Shown here one piece after another: positions 49,166-58,615 of a DNA stretch of 64,000 nt. Within the stretch, counting starts at the first letter, position 1. Each line of letters begins with the position of its first letter. The stretch is taken from the NCBI GenBank assembly GCA_963752565.1, contig CAVVZC010000013.1, positions 186,001-250,000 of the forward strand, read 5' to 3'. The translations under genes and the position numbers were made by a program. Under the pieces are notes generated by a model, which saw only the letters and a program-made list of their open reading frames with translations, searched no databases and was not told the origin of the DNA. Source of the stretch: UBA11574 sp963752565 (GTDB taxonomy: Bacteria > Desulfobacterota > Desulfobacteria > Desulfobacterales > UBA11574).

Positions 49166-51550
49166 TTATCCAATCCCTCCAATTCCATGAAGTCTGATCA
49201 TAAAATTAAACCTTAAATCATCTCCTTCTTTAGTGAGATTGGAATCAAATGACCAGCACTGAGTTTCGTATAAAAACCCGAAGCCGTATTTTAAGTTTCT
49301 GCCGTCAAAAATGTTGCGCTCATACTCTCCGCGCACTGAAAGTCTGTCTGATATCTTTAAAGCAAGATTGGTGTAGACGGTCTCACTGGCATCCCGTTGA
49401 TACCGATAATCAACAAACAACTTGTCCCCACGCATATCCCAAAACGTTGCGACAACACTTCGTGACCGAAAGTTGCTGTCATAATGTGACCAGTCAGCAT
49501 TCGCTTTTATGGAAAAATATCTTGCAGGGTATAGCTCAAGCTCACCGCGTATCGGAGAAAACGGTTCCGGATCGTCCTCTTTTTCTTTGTTGATGTCGTA
49601 ACTTTGTTCCAGAATGAACCTGAAGAACTCATTGTAAGCATACGACGGCGGTTCAACACCTCCATCGCCCTTTGGGGTATCCGTTGGACCAACACTTTTT
49701 TGTGCTGTAATTTTTTTCGACTTTGATGTTAATGTGTTTGTGAGCGAATACGTAATCAGGTTATTCCTGGCAATCCGGTCGATGCCATCCAAAGAAGGCA
49801 ACTCAGACTGATCCTTTTCGGGAATGTAGTCGTAGATGATATTCGGCCTTATGGTGTGTTTGATCCGCTCAACACGTTTCCCCTCTATATTGAATACATG
49901 ATAGACTTCAGAAAAAAGATCGACTTTTATATCATACTGTTCCCTGGTGAGTGTTTTTTTATCCGAAGAACGGTACTCCTGTTTGTCAAAATGCCAAACT
50001 GTCTCACGAAGGCCCACAGAGGGTTCAATAGTGAAATAGTTTTTGAATCTGTAAGGCAGATAAAATCTGGGATAAATGTCCGCCCGATGATTCCTGGGCC
50101 CGTCTTCACTATAAAAATACGTGTATTGAGAAGCCAGATCGAAATAAAACGGCGATGTTGAAATTTTTTGTTTTGAGCCGTTAAATGTAATCAACGGCAG
50201 CCGCTGCAAGGTTGTATCCGTCTCTTCCTGACGACGCTTTATGACATCGTCGTTCCATCGCAACTCGGCATTGAGGCTGTAAAGAGGCCAGCTTCTGTTG
50301 ACATTGAATCTGTTGAGTCGTACGGGGTCATCATATGCATCAAAACCCCTTCCGAATTCTTTTATATAATACTTTTCGGCTTCATCAAACCCCGTATATC
50401 CACCCTTGAATTCATGATAGTAATCCTGATCGCTCACAAAGTCTATGTCAAGCCTCGCAAAGAACCCATGAGACAACGCCTGATCATGTTTCATCCTGAA
50501 CCAGTAACGATCGGAATTGGGACGTAAAGCGCCGTCACCAAAATATCCCCATTTTTCGGAACCTGGAGAGCCGTCATCCACTTGCCTGTCATCTAAAAAA
50601 TCATACATCAGGGTCCCTTTGGATTGTTCATCCAAAATATAACGATATTCCGCACCCAGCTTTTCCCCCCGGTCGCTCATATAGTGAGCATAAAATGTTG
50701 CATCCGAGCTCTCATTGATGGCCCAGAAAAACGGTTGGAGATATTCCTCCCCTTTACGGCGTGAAATTCCGACCCGGGGCGCCAGCAAGCCTGACTGGCG
50801 TTTACGCTTTACGGGAAATGCAAGAAACGGGCTATAAAGCACAGGGACCTTCTTTGCCCAAAGTGCCGCATGTTTCACAAAACCGTATCCTTCCACGGTA
50901 ACTTTTAGATTTCTGCCGGTAATTTTCCATGCCGGCGGATCACCGTCACATGTCGAAACAGTGGCTTTGTCGGCAGTGTAAGAGTCTTTACCGACTTTTT
51001 GAATTTTGTCTCCTTTTATATAGAAATGGTTTTCAGCAACGAATACGGTGCCATTATAAATGGTTCCTGTCTCTGCATCCAGGTTCATTTCCATGCTGGT
51101 GCCGGTGATGATGTTTTCTCCCACCGTTATAACAACATGACCTTTAGCAAAAACTTCCATGGTGTTCTGATTAAAACGAACATAATCGGCATTGAGGTTT
51201 TTTTCTTTTTTGGTGATGTTTACGTTCCCTCTGCCAATATAGACTTTTGCCTGATCATCGTAATTCATCTCATCGGCAACAATATGCCACGGCACGCTCG
51301 CATCGTCCTGGAATGGGTCGGGTTGGCCTTTTGCCGAAGCAGGGCCTAAAACCAGAATTAGGATAAACAGGACCAAACTGACTCGAGGAACGGTTTTACA
51401 GATTCGAGGGGAACACAACACGTTAGATTTTTTTAAGGAACAAAGGGTGGCAGCAAAAGAAAACACTGTATCACCAAGGCAGGCAGGAATCTTGCTGTAA
51501 TGTTCAATACACCTTTTCAGCAAAAGTCGCGCGTTTTCAAAATGGCTCAT
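49166..51550 (-). CDS. lptD: LPS-assembly protein LptD
   Basis: 794 residues. A signal-like helix VSLVLFILILVLGPASA lies about 55 residues in, so the true start may be internal. Then the OstA/LptA-like jelly-roll (IVADEMNYDDQAKVYIGRGN, LNADYVRFNQNTMEVFAKG) and a large C-terminal beta-barrel (LLAPRVGISRRKGEEYLQP, with many alternating strands). LptD with LptE inserts lipopolysaccharide in the outer membrane, proving a Gram-negative envelope. Kdo8N genes lie 7 kb away. Confidence 0.93.
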   Translation of the reverse strand: MSHFENARLLLKRCIEHYSKIPACLGDTVFSFAATLCSLKKSNVLCSPRICKTVPRVSLVLFILILVLGPASAKGQPDPFQDDASVPWHIVADEMNYDDQAKVYIGRGNVNITKKEKNLNADYVRFNQNTMEVFAKGHVVITVGENIITGTSMEMNLDAETGTIYNGTVFVAENHFYIKGDKIQKVGKDSYTADKATVSTCDGDPPAWKITGRNLKVTVEGYGFVKHAALWAKKVPVLYSPFLAFPVKRKRQSGLLAPRVGISRRKGEEYLQPFFWAINESSDATFYAHYMSDRGEKLGAEYRYILDEQSKGTLMYDFLDDRQVDDGSPGSEKWGYFGDGALRPNSDRYWFRMKHDQALSHGFFARLDIDFVSDQDYYHEFKGGYTGFDEAEKYYIKEFGRGFDAYDDPVRLNRFNVNRSWPLYSLNAELRWNDDVIKRRQEETDTTLQRLPLITFNGSKQKISTSPFYFDLASQYTYFYSEDGPRNHRADIYPRFYLPYRFKNYFTIEPSVGLRETVWHFDKQEYRSSDKKTLTREQYDIKVDLFSEVYHVFNIEGKRVERIKHTIRPNIIYDYIPEKDQSELPSLDGIDRIARNNLITYSLTNTLTSKSKKITAQKSVGPTDTPKGDGGVEPPSYAYNEFFRFILEQSYDINKEKEDDPEPFSPIRGELELYPARYFSIKANADWSHYDSNFRSRSVVATFWDMRGDKLFVDYRYQRDASETVYTNLALKISDRLSVRGEYERNIFDGRNLKYGFGFLYETQCWSFDSNLTKEGDDLRFNFMIRLHGIGGIG

Positions 51551-51700
51551 ATTAATTGATTCCGATCAATTGAATCCGCCTTGGCAGAAAAATTCAGTAC
51601 AGTACCTGATCCATATCAATAACATCTTGAATAAGAATGAAATATCAAGTATAAATGCCATTTTAATGAAAAAAGTCAAGATGTAGTTTCAAAACAGAAG

Positions 51701-52468
51701 ATGAATATTTTATTAACCAATGATGATGGAATATATGCGGACGGACTCTGGGCGCTGTATGACAAGCTTATTCCCCACCATTTTGTAACCGTCGTTGCGC
51801 CTGATCGAGAACGAAGCGCCGTGGGGCATGGCATCACCCTTCATCAACCGCTTCGTACCACAAAGATTACAGTCAACAATGGATGTCAGGGATATGCCGT
51901 GGACGGAACGCCGGTTGACTGTATCAAGATCGGTCTCATGGAGATCCTCGAGATGAAACCGGACATGGTGATCTCAGGAATTAATCCAGGTGCAAACGTC
52001 GGGGTGAATATCAATTATTCCGGAACTGTTGCTGCTGCCAAAGAAGCGACGCTATACAAAGTGCCGGCAATTTCTGTTTCCATACAGGGACATAAGACTT
52101 CCGCTTATGATTATGCCGCACTCTTTACAGCAACGTTGGCGGAAAATGTTTATGAAAAAGGACTCCCTTTTGGAACGTTTTTAAATGTAAACATACCGGA
52201 TATACCCAAAAATAAGATACAAGGGGTTCGGATCAGCCGGCAGGAAACAGCCCTTTATAACGAGTTTGTTGAAAAAAGGATCGACCCCCGAAACCGAACA
52301 TATTACTGGCATGGGACCGATGGGCAAACGTCCCTTAATACCCCTGAAAGTGACGGCACCGCACTTAACGAAAATTTTATATCCATCACTCCGATTCAAT
52401 GCGATGCCACCGATTACGCCATGATCAAAGAGCTAAAAGGCTGGGATATCGAGGGTTTCAAATTGTGA
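51701..52468 (+). CDS. surE: 5'-nucleotidase SurE
   Basis: 255 residues. LLTNDDGIYADGLWAL holds the metal-binding Asp pair, APDRERSAVGHGITL, DGTPVDCIKIGL and SGINPGANVGVNINYSGTV the remaining active-site residues. It dephosphorylates nucleoside 5'-monophosphates. First gene of a plus-strand run (surE, yhaM-type, tmk, cysteine fusion), with gaps of about 200-340 bases. Confidence 0.96.
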   Translation: MNILLTNDDGIYADGLWALYDKLIPHHFVTVVAPDRERSAVGHGITLHQPLRTTKITVNNGCQGYAVDGTPVDCIKIGLMEILEMKPDMVISGINPGANVGVNINYSGTVAAAKEATLYKVPAISVSIQGHKTSAYDYAALFTATLAENVYEKGLPFGTFLNVNIPDIPKNKIQGVRISRQETALYNEFVEKRIDPRNRTYYWHGTDGQTSLNTPESDGTALNENFISITPIQCDATDYAMIKELKGWDIEGFKL

Positions 52469-52677
52469 CACAATAAAAGAAGATCTTAAGGATTCGAGGG
52501 GTCAGGGGTTCGAGTGAAATGATTAAGAATTATATAGAGCCAAAAATTTGGCAAAAGCCCTATCAGCAGTGTTTAGAAATTTGCAGAATAGCAATATGGA
52601 GAAGAACCAAAAAAGAACATAAATAATGAGTACTATTCACCACTTTAAGTTTTATTTTTTAATTTGAGGTATCTTGA

Positions 52678-53631
52678 ATGAAGAAACGGTTTATTACGGA
52701 TATCAAGGCCGGTGATCGGGTGGATGACATCTTTGTTTTGTCCGAAAAGATTTTGTCCCAGAAAAGGGATGGAAACAATTTTTTAAATGTAACCCTTTCC
52801 GATAAAACCGGAACATTAAAAGGCGTGGTGTGGGATAACGTGGATCAGATAGCCGCCGGCATCACATCCGGGGATTTTGCGCATGTAAACGGCAGTGTCA
52901 GTGACTACAGAGGGACCTTGCAGGTTGTCATAAAAAAAATGGAACCCTTTTCTCCTGACAGGATCGATCCTTCCGATTTTTTGCCGAAAACCTCCCGAGA
53001 CATTGAGGGCATGTTTGAACGGCTTGTGAAACTTACGGATTCCATAACCACCGATTACCTCAAAGCGCTGATTGACGCTTTCTTTAAAGACAAGGATTTT
53101 GTGAAAAAATTCAAAACCGCACCTGCGGCAAAAAAAATGCACCACGCCTATATCGGCGGCCTGTTGGAACACACCCTTTCAATGGTGAGCCTGGCGGATA
53201 AAATTGCAGGGCATTACAGCGGAATCAATCGAGACCTTCTGCTATCCGGCGCCATTCTTCATGATATCGGAAAAATTGATGAGTTTGAGTATCAATTCAA
53301 GATAGACTATTCCGACAAAGGCCGGTTGCTGAACCATATTGTCATTGGGATCAAAATGGTGGATGATAAATTGTCAGGAATCGAACATTTCCCGGAAGAC
53401 CAGATGCTTTTGCTCAAGCATCTGATTGTCAGTCATCATGGAACCCGGGAGTTCGGCTCTCCGGAACCGCCCAAAACCATCGAGGCTGTTTTGCTGAATT
53501 ACATTGACGAAATCGACTCCAAGGTTAACGCCATCCGTGATTTCATCGCCTCAGAGGACCCTGATGAAACGTGGACGTCTTACCATCGATTGCTGGAACG
53601 TCATTTTTATAAAGGAAACAAGAGTGTCTAA
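52678..53631 (+). CDS. YhaM-type 3'-5' exoribonuclease (OB + HD domains)
   Basis: 317 residues. The N-terminal OB fold (SQKRDGNNFLNVTLSDKTG, VVWDNVDQIAAGI) is followed by an HD phosphohydrolase domain: HHAYIGGLLEHTLSMV, LLSGAILHDIGKIDEF and LIVSHHGTREFGSPEPPK. This domain order and the HGxxxxGSPxxP motif are those of Bacillus YhaM. GAGG lies upstream of the ATG. Confidence 0.9.
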   Translation: MKKRFITDIKAGDRVDDIFVLSEKILSQKRDGNNFLNVTLSDKTGTLKGVVWDNVDQIAAGITSGDFAHVNGSVSDYRGTLQVVIKKMEPFSPDRIDPSDFLPKTSRDIEGMFERLVKLTDSITTDYLKALIDAFFKDKDFVKKFKTAPAAKKMHHAYIGGLLEHTLSMVSLADKIAGHYSGINRDLLLSGAILHDIGKIDEFEYQFKIDYSDKGRLLNHIVIGIKMVDDKLSGIEHFPEDQMLLLKHLIVSHHGTREFGSPEPPKTIEAVLLNYIDEIDSKVNAIRDFIASEDPDETWTSYHRLLERHFYKGNKSV

Positions 53632-53676
53632 AGTGATCTAATCCGCCACAGTGCTTTGGCTGACAAGAATGATCTA

Positions 53677-53838
53677 AAGTGCGTATTTATCCCGTATTAA
53701 ACTGGGAAGTTATGGAATTCTGACCATTTTTATATGAATAGATAGAGCGAAGCGACACCTTAACTATAGGCATTTCAAACTTTAGTTCACTTTAGGCACT
53801 TTAAACTTCCCCGTTTAATACGGGATAAATAGGCACTT
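53677..53838. mobile_element. Inverted-repeat element (copy 2 of the TTTTTATATGAAT family)
   Basis: Left arm AAGTGCGTATTTATCCCGTA, continued by TTAAACTGGGAAGTT. The reverse complement of the right arm reads AAGTGCCTATTTATCCCGTA, continued by TTAAACGGGGAAGTT. That gives arms of about 35 bp with only two mismatches around a core shared with 40741-40897. It looks like a MITE; no transposase is nearby. Confidence 0.65.
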
Positions 53839-53846
53839 ATATAGTT

Positions 53847-54497
53847 ATGTTTATCTCTTTTGAAGGAATAGAAGGATCGGGCAAGACCACCCATGTAAAG
53901 CACACGGTGAGGTTTCTTCAGGACAAAGGGCATGACTGTGTCATCACAAGGGAGCCGGGAGGCACACGAATCGGGGAAAAGATACGGGCCATTCTCCTTG
54001 ACCCCTTGAGCAAAGACATGGATCCGTTGACGGAACTCTTGTTGTATACGGCAGATCGGGCCCAGCATATCAAAGAATACATTCTTCCGTTATTGTCCGA
54101 CGGTAAGATGGTCCTGTGTGATCGCTATTATGACGCCACCATGGCTTATCAGGGATTTGCAAGAGGGCTGAATATCGGTTTGATCGAAAAAATGCACAAA
54201 CTGTTATTCGATAATTTAAAACCCCACATCACCCTCCTTTTGGATCTGCCGCCGGAGATCGGTCTGGAGCGGGCCTGGAAACAGATAAATAATGGAAATC
54301 GGATCAGTGAAGAGACCCGGTTTGAAGAAGAAAAGCTTTCTTTTCACAGAAGGGTTCGGGAAGGATATCTTGAACTTTCACGCCTTGAGCCCGAACGGTT
54401 TCGCATCATCGATGCATCAAAGGATGAGCATGGGGTTCGAGAGGAGATTTTCAAAATTTTGGCTTCGGAAATTGAACGCAGAATCAAACCGGAATAA
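53847..54497 (+). CDS. tmk: Thymidylate kinase
   Basis: 216 residues. P-loop FEGIEGSGKTTHVKH, REPGGTRIGEKIR, CDRYYDATMAYQGFARGL (DRY motif) and LLLDLPPEIGLERA. It phosphorylates dTMP. In many bacteria tmk precedes holB; here the two are 6 kb apart on opposite strands. The upstream gap is filled by the inverted-repeat element. Confidence 0.96.
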   Translation: MFISFEGIEGSGKTTHVKHTVRFLQDKGHDCVITREPGGTRIGEKIRAILLDPLSKDMDPLTELLLYTADRAQHIKEYILPLLSDGKMVLCDRYYDATMAYQGFARGLNIGLIEKMHKLLFDNLKPHITLLLDLPPEIGLERAWKQINNGNRISEETRFEEEKLSFHRRVREGYLELSRLEPERFRIIDASKDEHGVREEIFKILASEIERRIKPE

Positions 54498-54506
54498 AAA
54501 TTTTGG

Positions 54507-54824
54507 CCAGAGGACCAGGCTTTGGTTATCCCCAGAGGGGATTTGCTTTGTTGGAGTTCATTGAATTATTGAAAACACAAATATCAAACAATGTCCAATG
54601 ACCGGAATTCAAAAATCCAAACAATGTCTCGTGCTGTAAGGTTTTGGTCATTGAATATTGGAATTTGAGATTTATTTGAAATTTGGTGCTTGGAATTTGT
54701 GATTTTAGACACAAAACCCCAAGGCAGAGCTATCTATCTCTGACTCCCGCATGCTGGACAGGCAAGGCCCATTGAAAATCCCGCCACGCGGGGAAGGACC
54801 AGGTTTTCAATGTAAAAATAAAAT
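54507..54824 (+). repeat. 0.3-kb intergenic repeat, copy 2
   Basis: Same orientation and order as 42202-42534, with scattered substitutions and a ~15-bp deletion in the CAAATATCAAA region. It fills nearly the whole gap between tmk and the cysteine fusion gene, so the latter's promoter would have to lie in or upstream of it. Confidence 0.8.
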
Positions 54825-54838
54825 GGGACATCGATATA

Positions 54839-57130
54839 ATGACGTTTTCTATTCTTAACACCATCGGCAATACGCCCCTTGTTGAAATTAGGCATCTCAA
54901 CCCAAATCCGAATGTAAAGATACTGGCAAAGCTGGAATATCTGAATCCGGGCGGCTCTATCAAGGACCGGGCCGCACTGTATATGATCGAAAACGGTGAG
55001 AAATCCGGTGAACTGACCCCAGACAAAACCGTGATCGAGGCCACCAGCGGAAATACCGGCATCGGACTGGCACTGGTGTGTGCCGTGAAGGGGTATAAAC
55101 TGTTATTGACTATGTCCGATGCAGCCAGTGTTGAACGCCAAAAAATTCTAAAAGCGCGGGGGGCGGATATTTTACTGACCCCCGGACATCTGGGAACCGA
55201 CGGCGCCATTGAAGAGGTCTATCGACTGGCCCGTGAAAACCCCGACGCCTATTTTATGGCCGATCAGTTCAATAATCCCGCAAACTGGCAGGCCCACTAT
55301 TTTGGAACCGCCCTGGAGATCTGGGAGCAGACCGATGGAAAGGTGACCATGGTGGTTGCCACTTTAGGGACCAGCGGAACCCTAATGGGTCTTACCAGAC
55401 GGATGAAAGAATATAATCCAGACATCCGCATCGTGGGTGTTGAGCCGTATCTGGGACATAAAATCCAGGGTCTAAAAAATATGAAAGAGGCCTATCGTCC
55501 GGAGATATTTGAAAAGAAACTTTTGGATGAAATCGTGAATATCGACGATGAAGAAGCCTTTGAAATGACCCGGCGCCTGGCAAAAGAAGAAGGTATCTTT
55601 GTAGGGATGAGCAGCGGCGCCGCCATGGTGCTCGCTCAAAAGAAAGCCGAAGAAGTGACCGACGGCACCATTGTGGTGATTTTTCCGGACGGCGGAGAAC
55701 GGTATCTCAGCACCACGCTTTTTGCGGTGCAAGAAAAAGTCACTCTGGAACTCTTCAACACCATGAGCCGGAGCAAAGAGCCGTTTGAACCGATTTTGCC
55801 GGGCAAGGTCTCCATGTATTCCTGCGGGCCCACGGCCTGCGCAAGACTGCATCTGGGACAATGCCGGCGTTTTATATTTTCGGATCTTTTGTGCCGCTAT
55901 CTCGAATACCGGGGGTATGATGTCACACACATTATGAACATCACCGATCTGGACGACAAAACCATCGAAGGATCTGAAAAAGCAGGTTTGGATTTAACGG
56001 AATTCACCACACAACATATCGATTCCTTCAAAGAAGATCTAAAAATCCTGAACATCAAGCCTGCCTCAAATTATCCCAAAGCCAGCGAGCATGTCGGCGA
56101 TATGGTATCGCTGTCTGAAAAACTGGTGAAAAAGGGGTTTGCATATGAAAAGTTGAGATCCTTGTATTTCGATATCTCCCGCTTTTCCGATTACGGCAGG
56201 CTGTCGGGGGTTGATCTCAACAAAATCAGGCTGGGCGCCACCGTGGATCTGGATGAATATGAAAAGGACAACCCCAGAGATTTTACATTGTTAAAACGAT
56301 CCAAGCTCTCAGAGCTGAAAAGGGGAATTTTCACCAAAACCGACTGGGGAAACATTCGTCCATCCTGGCATATTCAGTGTGCGACCATGGCCATGAAATA
56401 TCTTGGAGAAACCTATGATATTCACACCAGCAGCCGTGAGCTGGTTTTTCCCCATCACGAAAACAAAATCGCCATTGCCGGTGCGGTGACCGGAAAACCC
56501 CTTGCCAGATTCTGGATACACTGCGACCGGGTTCTTGTTCACGGAAAAATAGTGGACGAACAGGGGGCCGGGGAAACCTTGTCCGATCTGACGGACATGG
56601 GTTACTCCGGAAGAGAGATCAGATACTGGCTCATTTCCGGCCATTATCGAAAACCGATCACCTTTTCCAAAGAGCGGCTCGAAGATGTAAAGCCCTCTCT
56701 AAAACGACTTGATTCATGCATCAACTCGCTCATTCACATGAAACCGGGGGGATCGCCCTACCCTGAACTGGATCAGCTGCTGTACGACATCAAGCAGGGA
56801 TTTGTCAGTGCCATGGATGATGACTTGAACATATCGGCGACCATGGCGTCCATATTTAAAAATGTCAAAATGGTGAACATTCTGATTCTGGAAAACAAAT
56901 TGGATACAAACGATGCGTCAAAGATTTTAGATGCGTTTCGTAATCTGGACACTGTGCTGAAAATTTTTGATTTTGAAGATGCGTATGATGACCCTGATGT
57001 GCAGCGTCTCATCCAAGAAAGAGAACAGGCCAGACTTGAAAAAAACTGGGATCTTGCCGATAAGATCCGGGATCAGCTTAAGGCAAGGGGAGTTAATATT
57101 AAAGACAAAAAAATGGTTTTCAATCCATAA
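54839..57130 (+). CDS. Cysteine synthase fused to a cysteinyl-tRNA synthetase-like domain
   Basis: 763 residues in one frame. Residues 1-295 are a PLP cysteine synthase: Lys42 in NPGGSIKDRAA, EATSGNTGIGLAL, GTSGTLMG and GMSSGAAM. Residues 300-763 are CysRS-like: MYSCGPTACARLHLGQ (Cys329; HIGH reads HLGQ at 338-341), MNITDLDDKTI, SWHIQCATMAMKYLG, FPHHENKIA and a C-terminal helical domain ending REQARLEKNWDLADKIRDQL. Zinc ligands Cys329, Cys514, His540 and Glu541 are kept. Where CysRS has KMSKS this protein has GKIVDEQGAGETLSDL (569-584). Either the CysRS half no longer charges tRNA, or it activates cysteine for another ligase reaction as MshC does. Cysteine made by one half could be passed to the other. 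Function is inference; both domain calls are firm. Confidence 0.9.
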   Translation: MTFSILNTIGNTPLVEIRHLNPNPNVKILAKLEYLNPGGSIKDRAALYMIENGEKSGELTPDKTVIEATSGNTGIGLALVCAVKGYKLLLTMSDAASVERQKILKARGADILLTPGHLGTDGAIEEVYRLARENPDAYFMADQFNNPANWQAHYFGTALEIWEQTDGKVTMVVATLGTSGTLMGLTRRMKEYNPDIRIVGVEPYLGHKIQGLKNMKEAYRPEIFEKKLLDEIVNIDDEEAFEMTRRLAKEEGIFVGMSSGAAMVLAQKKAEEVTDGTIVVIFPDGGERYLSTTLFAVQEKVTLELFNTMSRSKEPFEPILPGKVSMYSCGPTACARLHLGQCRRFIFSDLLCRYLEYRGYDVTHIMNITDLDDKTIEGSEKAGLDLTEFTTQHIDSFKEDLKILNIKPASNYPKASEHVGDMVSLSEKLVKKGFAYEKLRSLYFDISRFSDYGRLSGVDLNKIRLGATVDLDEYEKDNPRDFTLLKRSKLSELKRGIFTKTDWGNIRPSWHIQCATMAMKYLGETYDIHTSSRELVFPHHENKIAIAGAVTGKPLARFWIHCDRVLVHGKIVDEQGAGETLSDLTDMGYSGREIRYWLISGHYRKPITFSKERLEDVKPSLKRLDSCINSLIHMKPGGSPYPELDQLLYDIKQGFVSAMDDDLNISATMASIFKNVKMVNILILENKLDTNDASKILDAFRNLDTVLKIFDFEDAYDDPDVQRLIQEREQARLEKNWDLADKIRDQLKARGVNIKDKKMVFNP

Positions 57131-57337
57131 ATGACCCTTTTTCCGATGATATGTGTTCTCCGCGGGTTTCCGTCTGCGGAGTACACAACTGTGCGCCTGA
57201 ACGAAAACCCTTGTGCGGCCTTTCTCATTAAAAATTTTGCACATTTATGAATTGAAAACTTGTTAATGTTAACCCTGTTACGATTAATCTTCGGATGATC
57301 GATAATCTGAATATAAATTGATGAATTAACCAAACTT

Positions 57338-57481
57338 GGAGACCTTTGAAAAATTCTTAAATTTGCCTAAGGCCAAGGCCGGCGAAAATTTTAACCGCAG
57401 ACATACATCGAGTATTTCTAGAATTAAAATTTGAGCCTAACCCCGGGATTGGACAAAAGGGAGCGTTTTTCAAAGGTCTCC
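57338..57481. mobile_element. MITE-like element with GGAGACCTTTGAAAAA inverted repeats
   Basis: 144 bp with perfect 16-bp terminal inverted repeats GGAGACCTTTGAAAAA. Non-coding interior. A diverged relative lies at 10112-10245. It ends 15 bases before the next start codon, so it forms the leader of the 332-residue gene. Confidence 0.75.
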
Positions 57482-57495
57482 ATTAGAGAGGAAAA

Positions 57496-58494
57496 ATGAA
57501 CCCCATCTATTTCCCCTTCACCTATATTCCCAAATCCGTGGGCAAAAAACTATCCGCCTGTTTTCGTCAGACGGCGGTGTATCAGATCTCCGGCACAAAA
57601 ATACCGGAGGAAATGCAAGAACTGTCTCAAGGCGGTATTCTTGACATACGCATTCCTGTAGAGGTTAACGGCAAGCTGCTCGATCAATTGTTAAAAGAAT
57701 ACCGGGCCTGGATCAATACCCACCAGGGAACCGAAACCGCTTTTTTAGCAGCCATGGCCAATAAAATTCCATTTTTTGATGAAAGCGCTTCTTCACAGAT
57801 CAGGGCGGATCTCAAAAAAACCGTAAAGCAAATCCCGGCTGAAGAAAAATCCGACCCCTTGTTCAATGCCACCCTATTTCTTCACATGGCACAGGAATTT
57901 GACCTTCAAAAGAAAGGATTGGACCAGGATCTGATGGATATTGACGCCATAGAAGAAGATTTCATGAAAAACCTCAAATGGGAAGATGCTGACGATCATG
58001 CCCGGGCTGTTGCGCGCAAGGTACTGGAAAAAGACGATCCAGGCCATTACATGACAACAAAGCGGGTAAATGCCTGGATATCTCTTATGTTGCAAGACCC
58101 ACAGTCCTCCGGGCTGTTTATCACTTCCAGCCGGGCCGTACTCGAGCACCTCATCGACATTGTGCCTGGAATGGAAGAAACGATCTGTTTGGATACCATT
58201 CCCATGGGTGTGGATGAAGATGAAGAATTGGTAAAATGGCGGGATGACTTCATGGAAACCCTTGAAAAGCTGGCAACAGAGAACTGGCCTATCCCAATGG
58301 ACGACATGGCGAATCCCCCTGATGTCCCCGGAAAAGAAACGAATGTTGCATTAACGATCTACATTGTTCCAAACAAAACACCGCATGAATATTTTTCAGA
58401 CTGTGTTGAAACAGATGTGTTCCAAGCTGAATCAGCAAAAACAGGTACACGCTTTAAAAACACCCTCATTGGCCTCGTTGAAAAAAATGATTAG
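57496..58494 (+). CDS. Hypothetical soluble protein
   Basis: 332 residues starting MNPIYFPFTYIPKSVGKKLS. There is no signal peptide or membrane helix; it is acidic with several helices (QKKGLDQDLMDIDAIEEDFM, SLMLQDPQSSGLFITSSRAV). GAGAGGAAAA lies before the ATG and codon use is regular, so it is a real gene. I do not recognise the family. After its stop, 58531-58589 reads FTEVLDRISKLQRDIGKDE in one frame, which may be the tail of a lost gene. Confidence 0.7.
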   Translation: MNPIYFPFTYIPKSVGKKLSACFRQTAVYQISGTKIPEEMQELSQGGILDIRIPVEVNGKLLDQLLKEYRAWINTHQGTETAFLAAMANKIPFFDESASSQIRADLKKTVKQIPAEEKSDPLFNATLFLHMAQEFDLQKKGLDQDLMDIDAIEEDFMKNLKWEDADDHARAVARKVLEKDDPGHYMTTKRVNAWISLMLQDPQSSGLFITSSRAVLEHLIDIVPGMEETICLDTIPMGVDEDEELVKWRDDFMETLEKLATENWPIPMDDMANPPDVPGKETNVALTIYIVPNKTPHEYFSDCVETDVFQAESAKTGTRFKNTLIGLVEKND

Positions 58495-58615
58495 TCTTTT
58501 ATGGCCCCCAAAAGGGTCTGCAAGAAAATAATTCACCGAAGTGCTGGATCGAATCAGCAAACTGCAAAGGGATATCGGCAAGGATGAGTGACCCCAACCC
58601 AATATTACGGTATTC

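Noticed and set aside
58531..58589. Short frame FTEVLDRISKLQRDIGKDE before the corrinoid gene
   Set aside because: Protein-like, but too short and without a start codon; noted only within the neighbouring gene entry.
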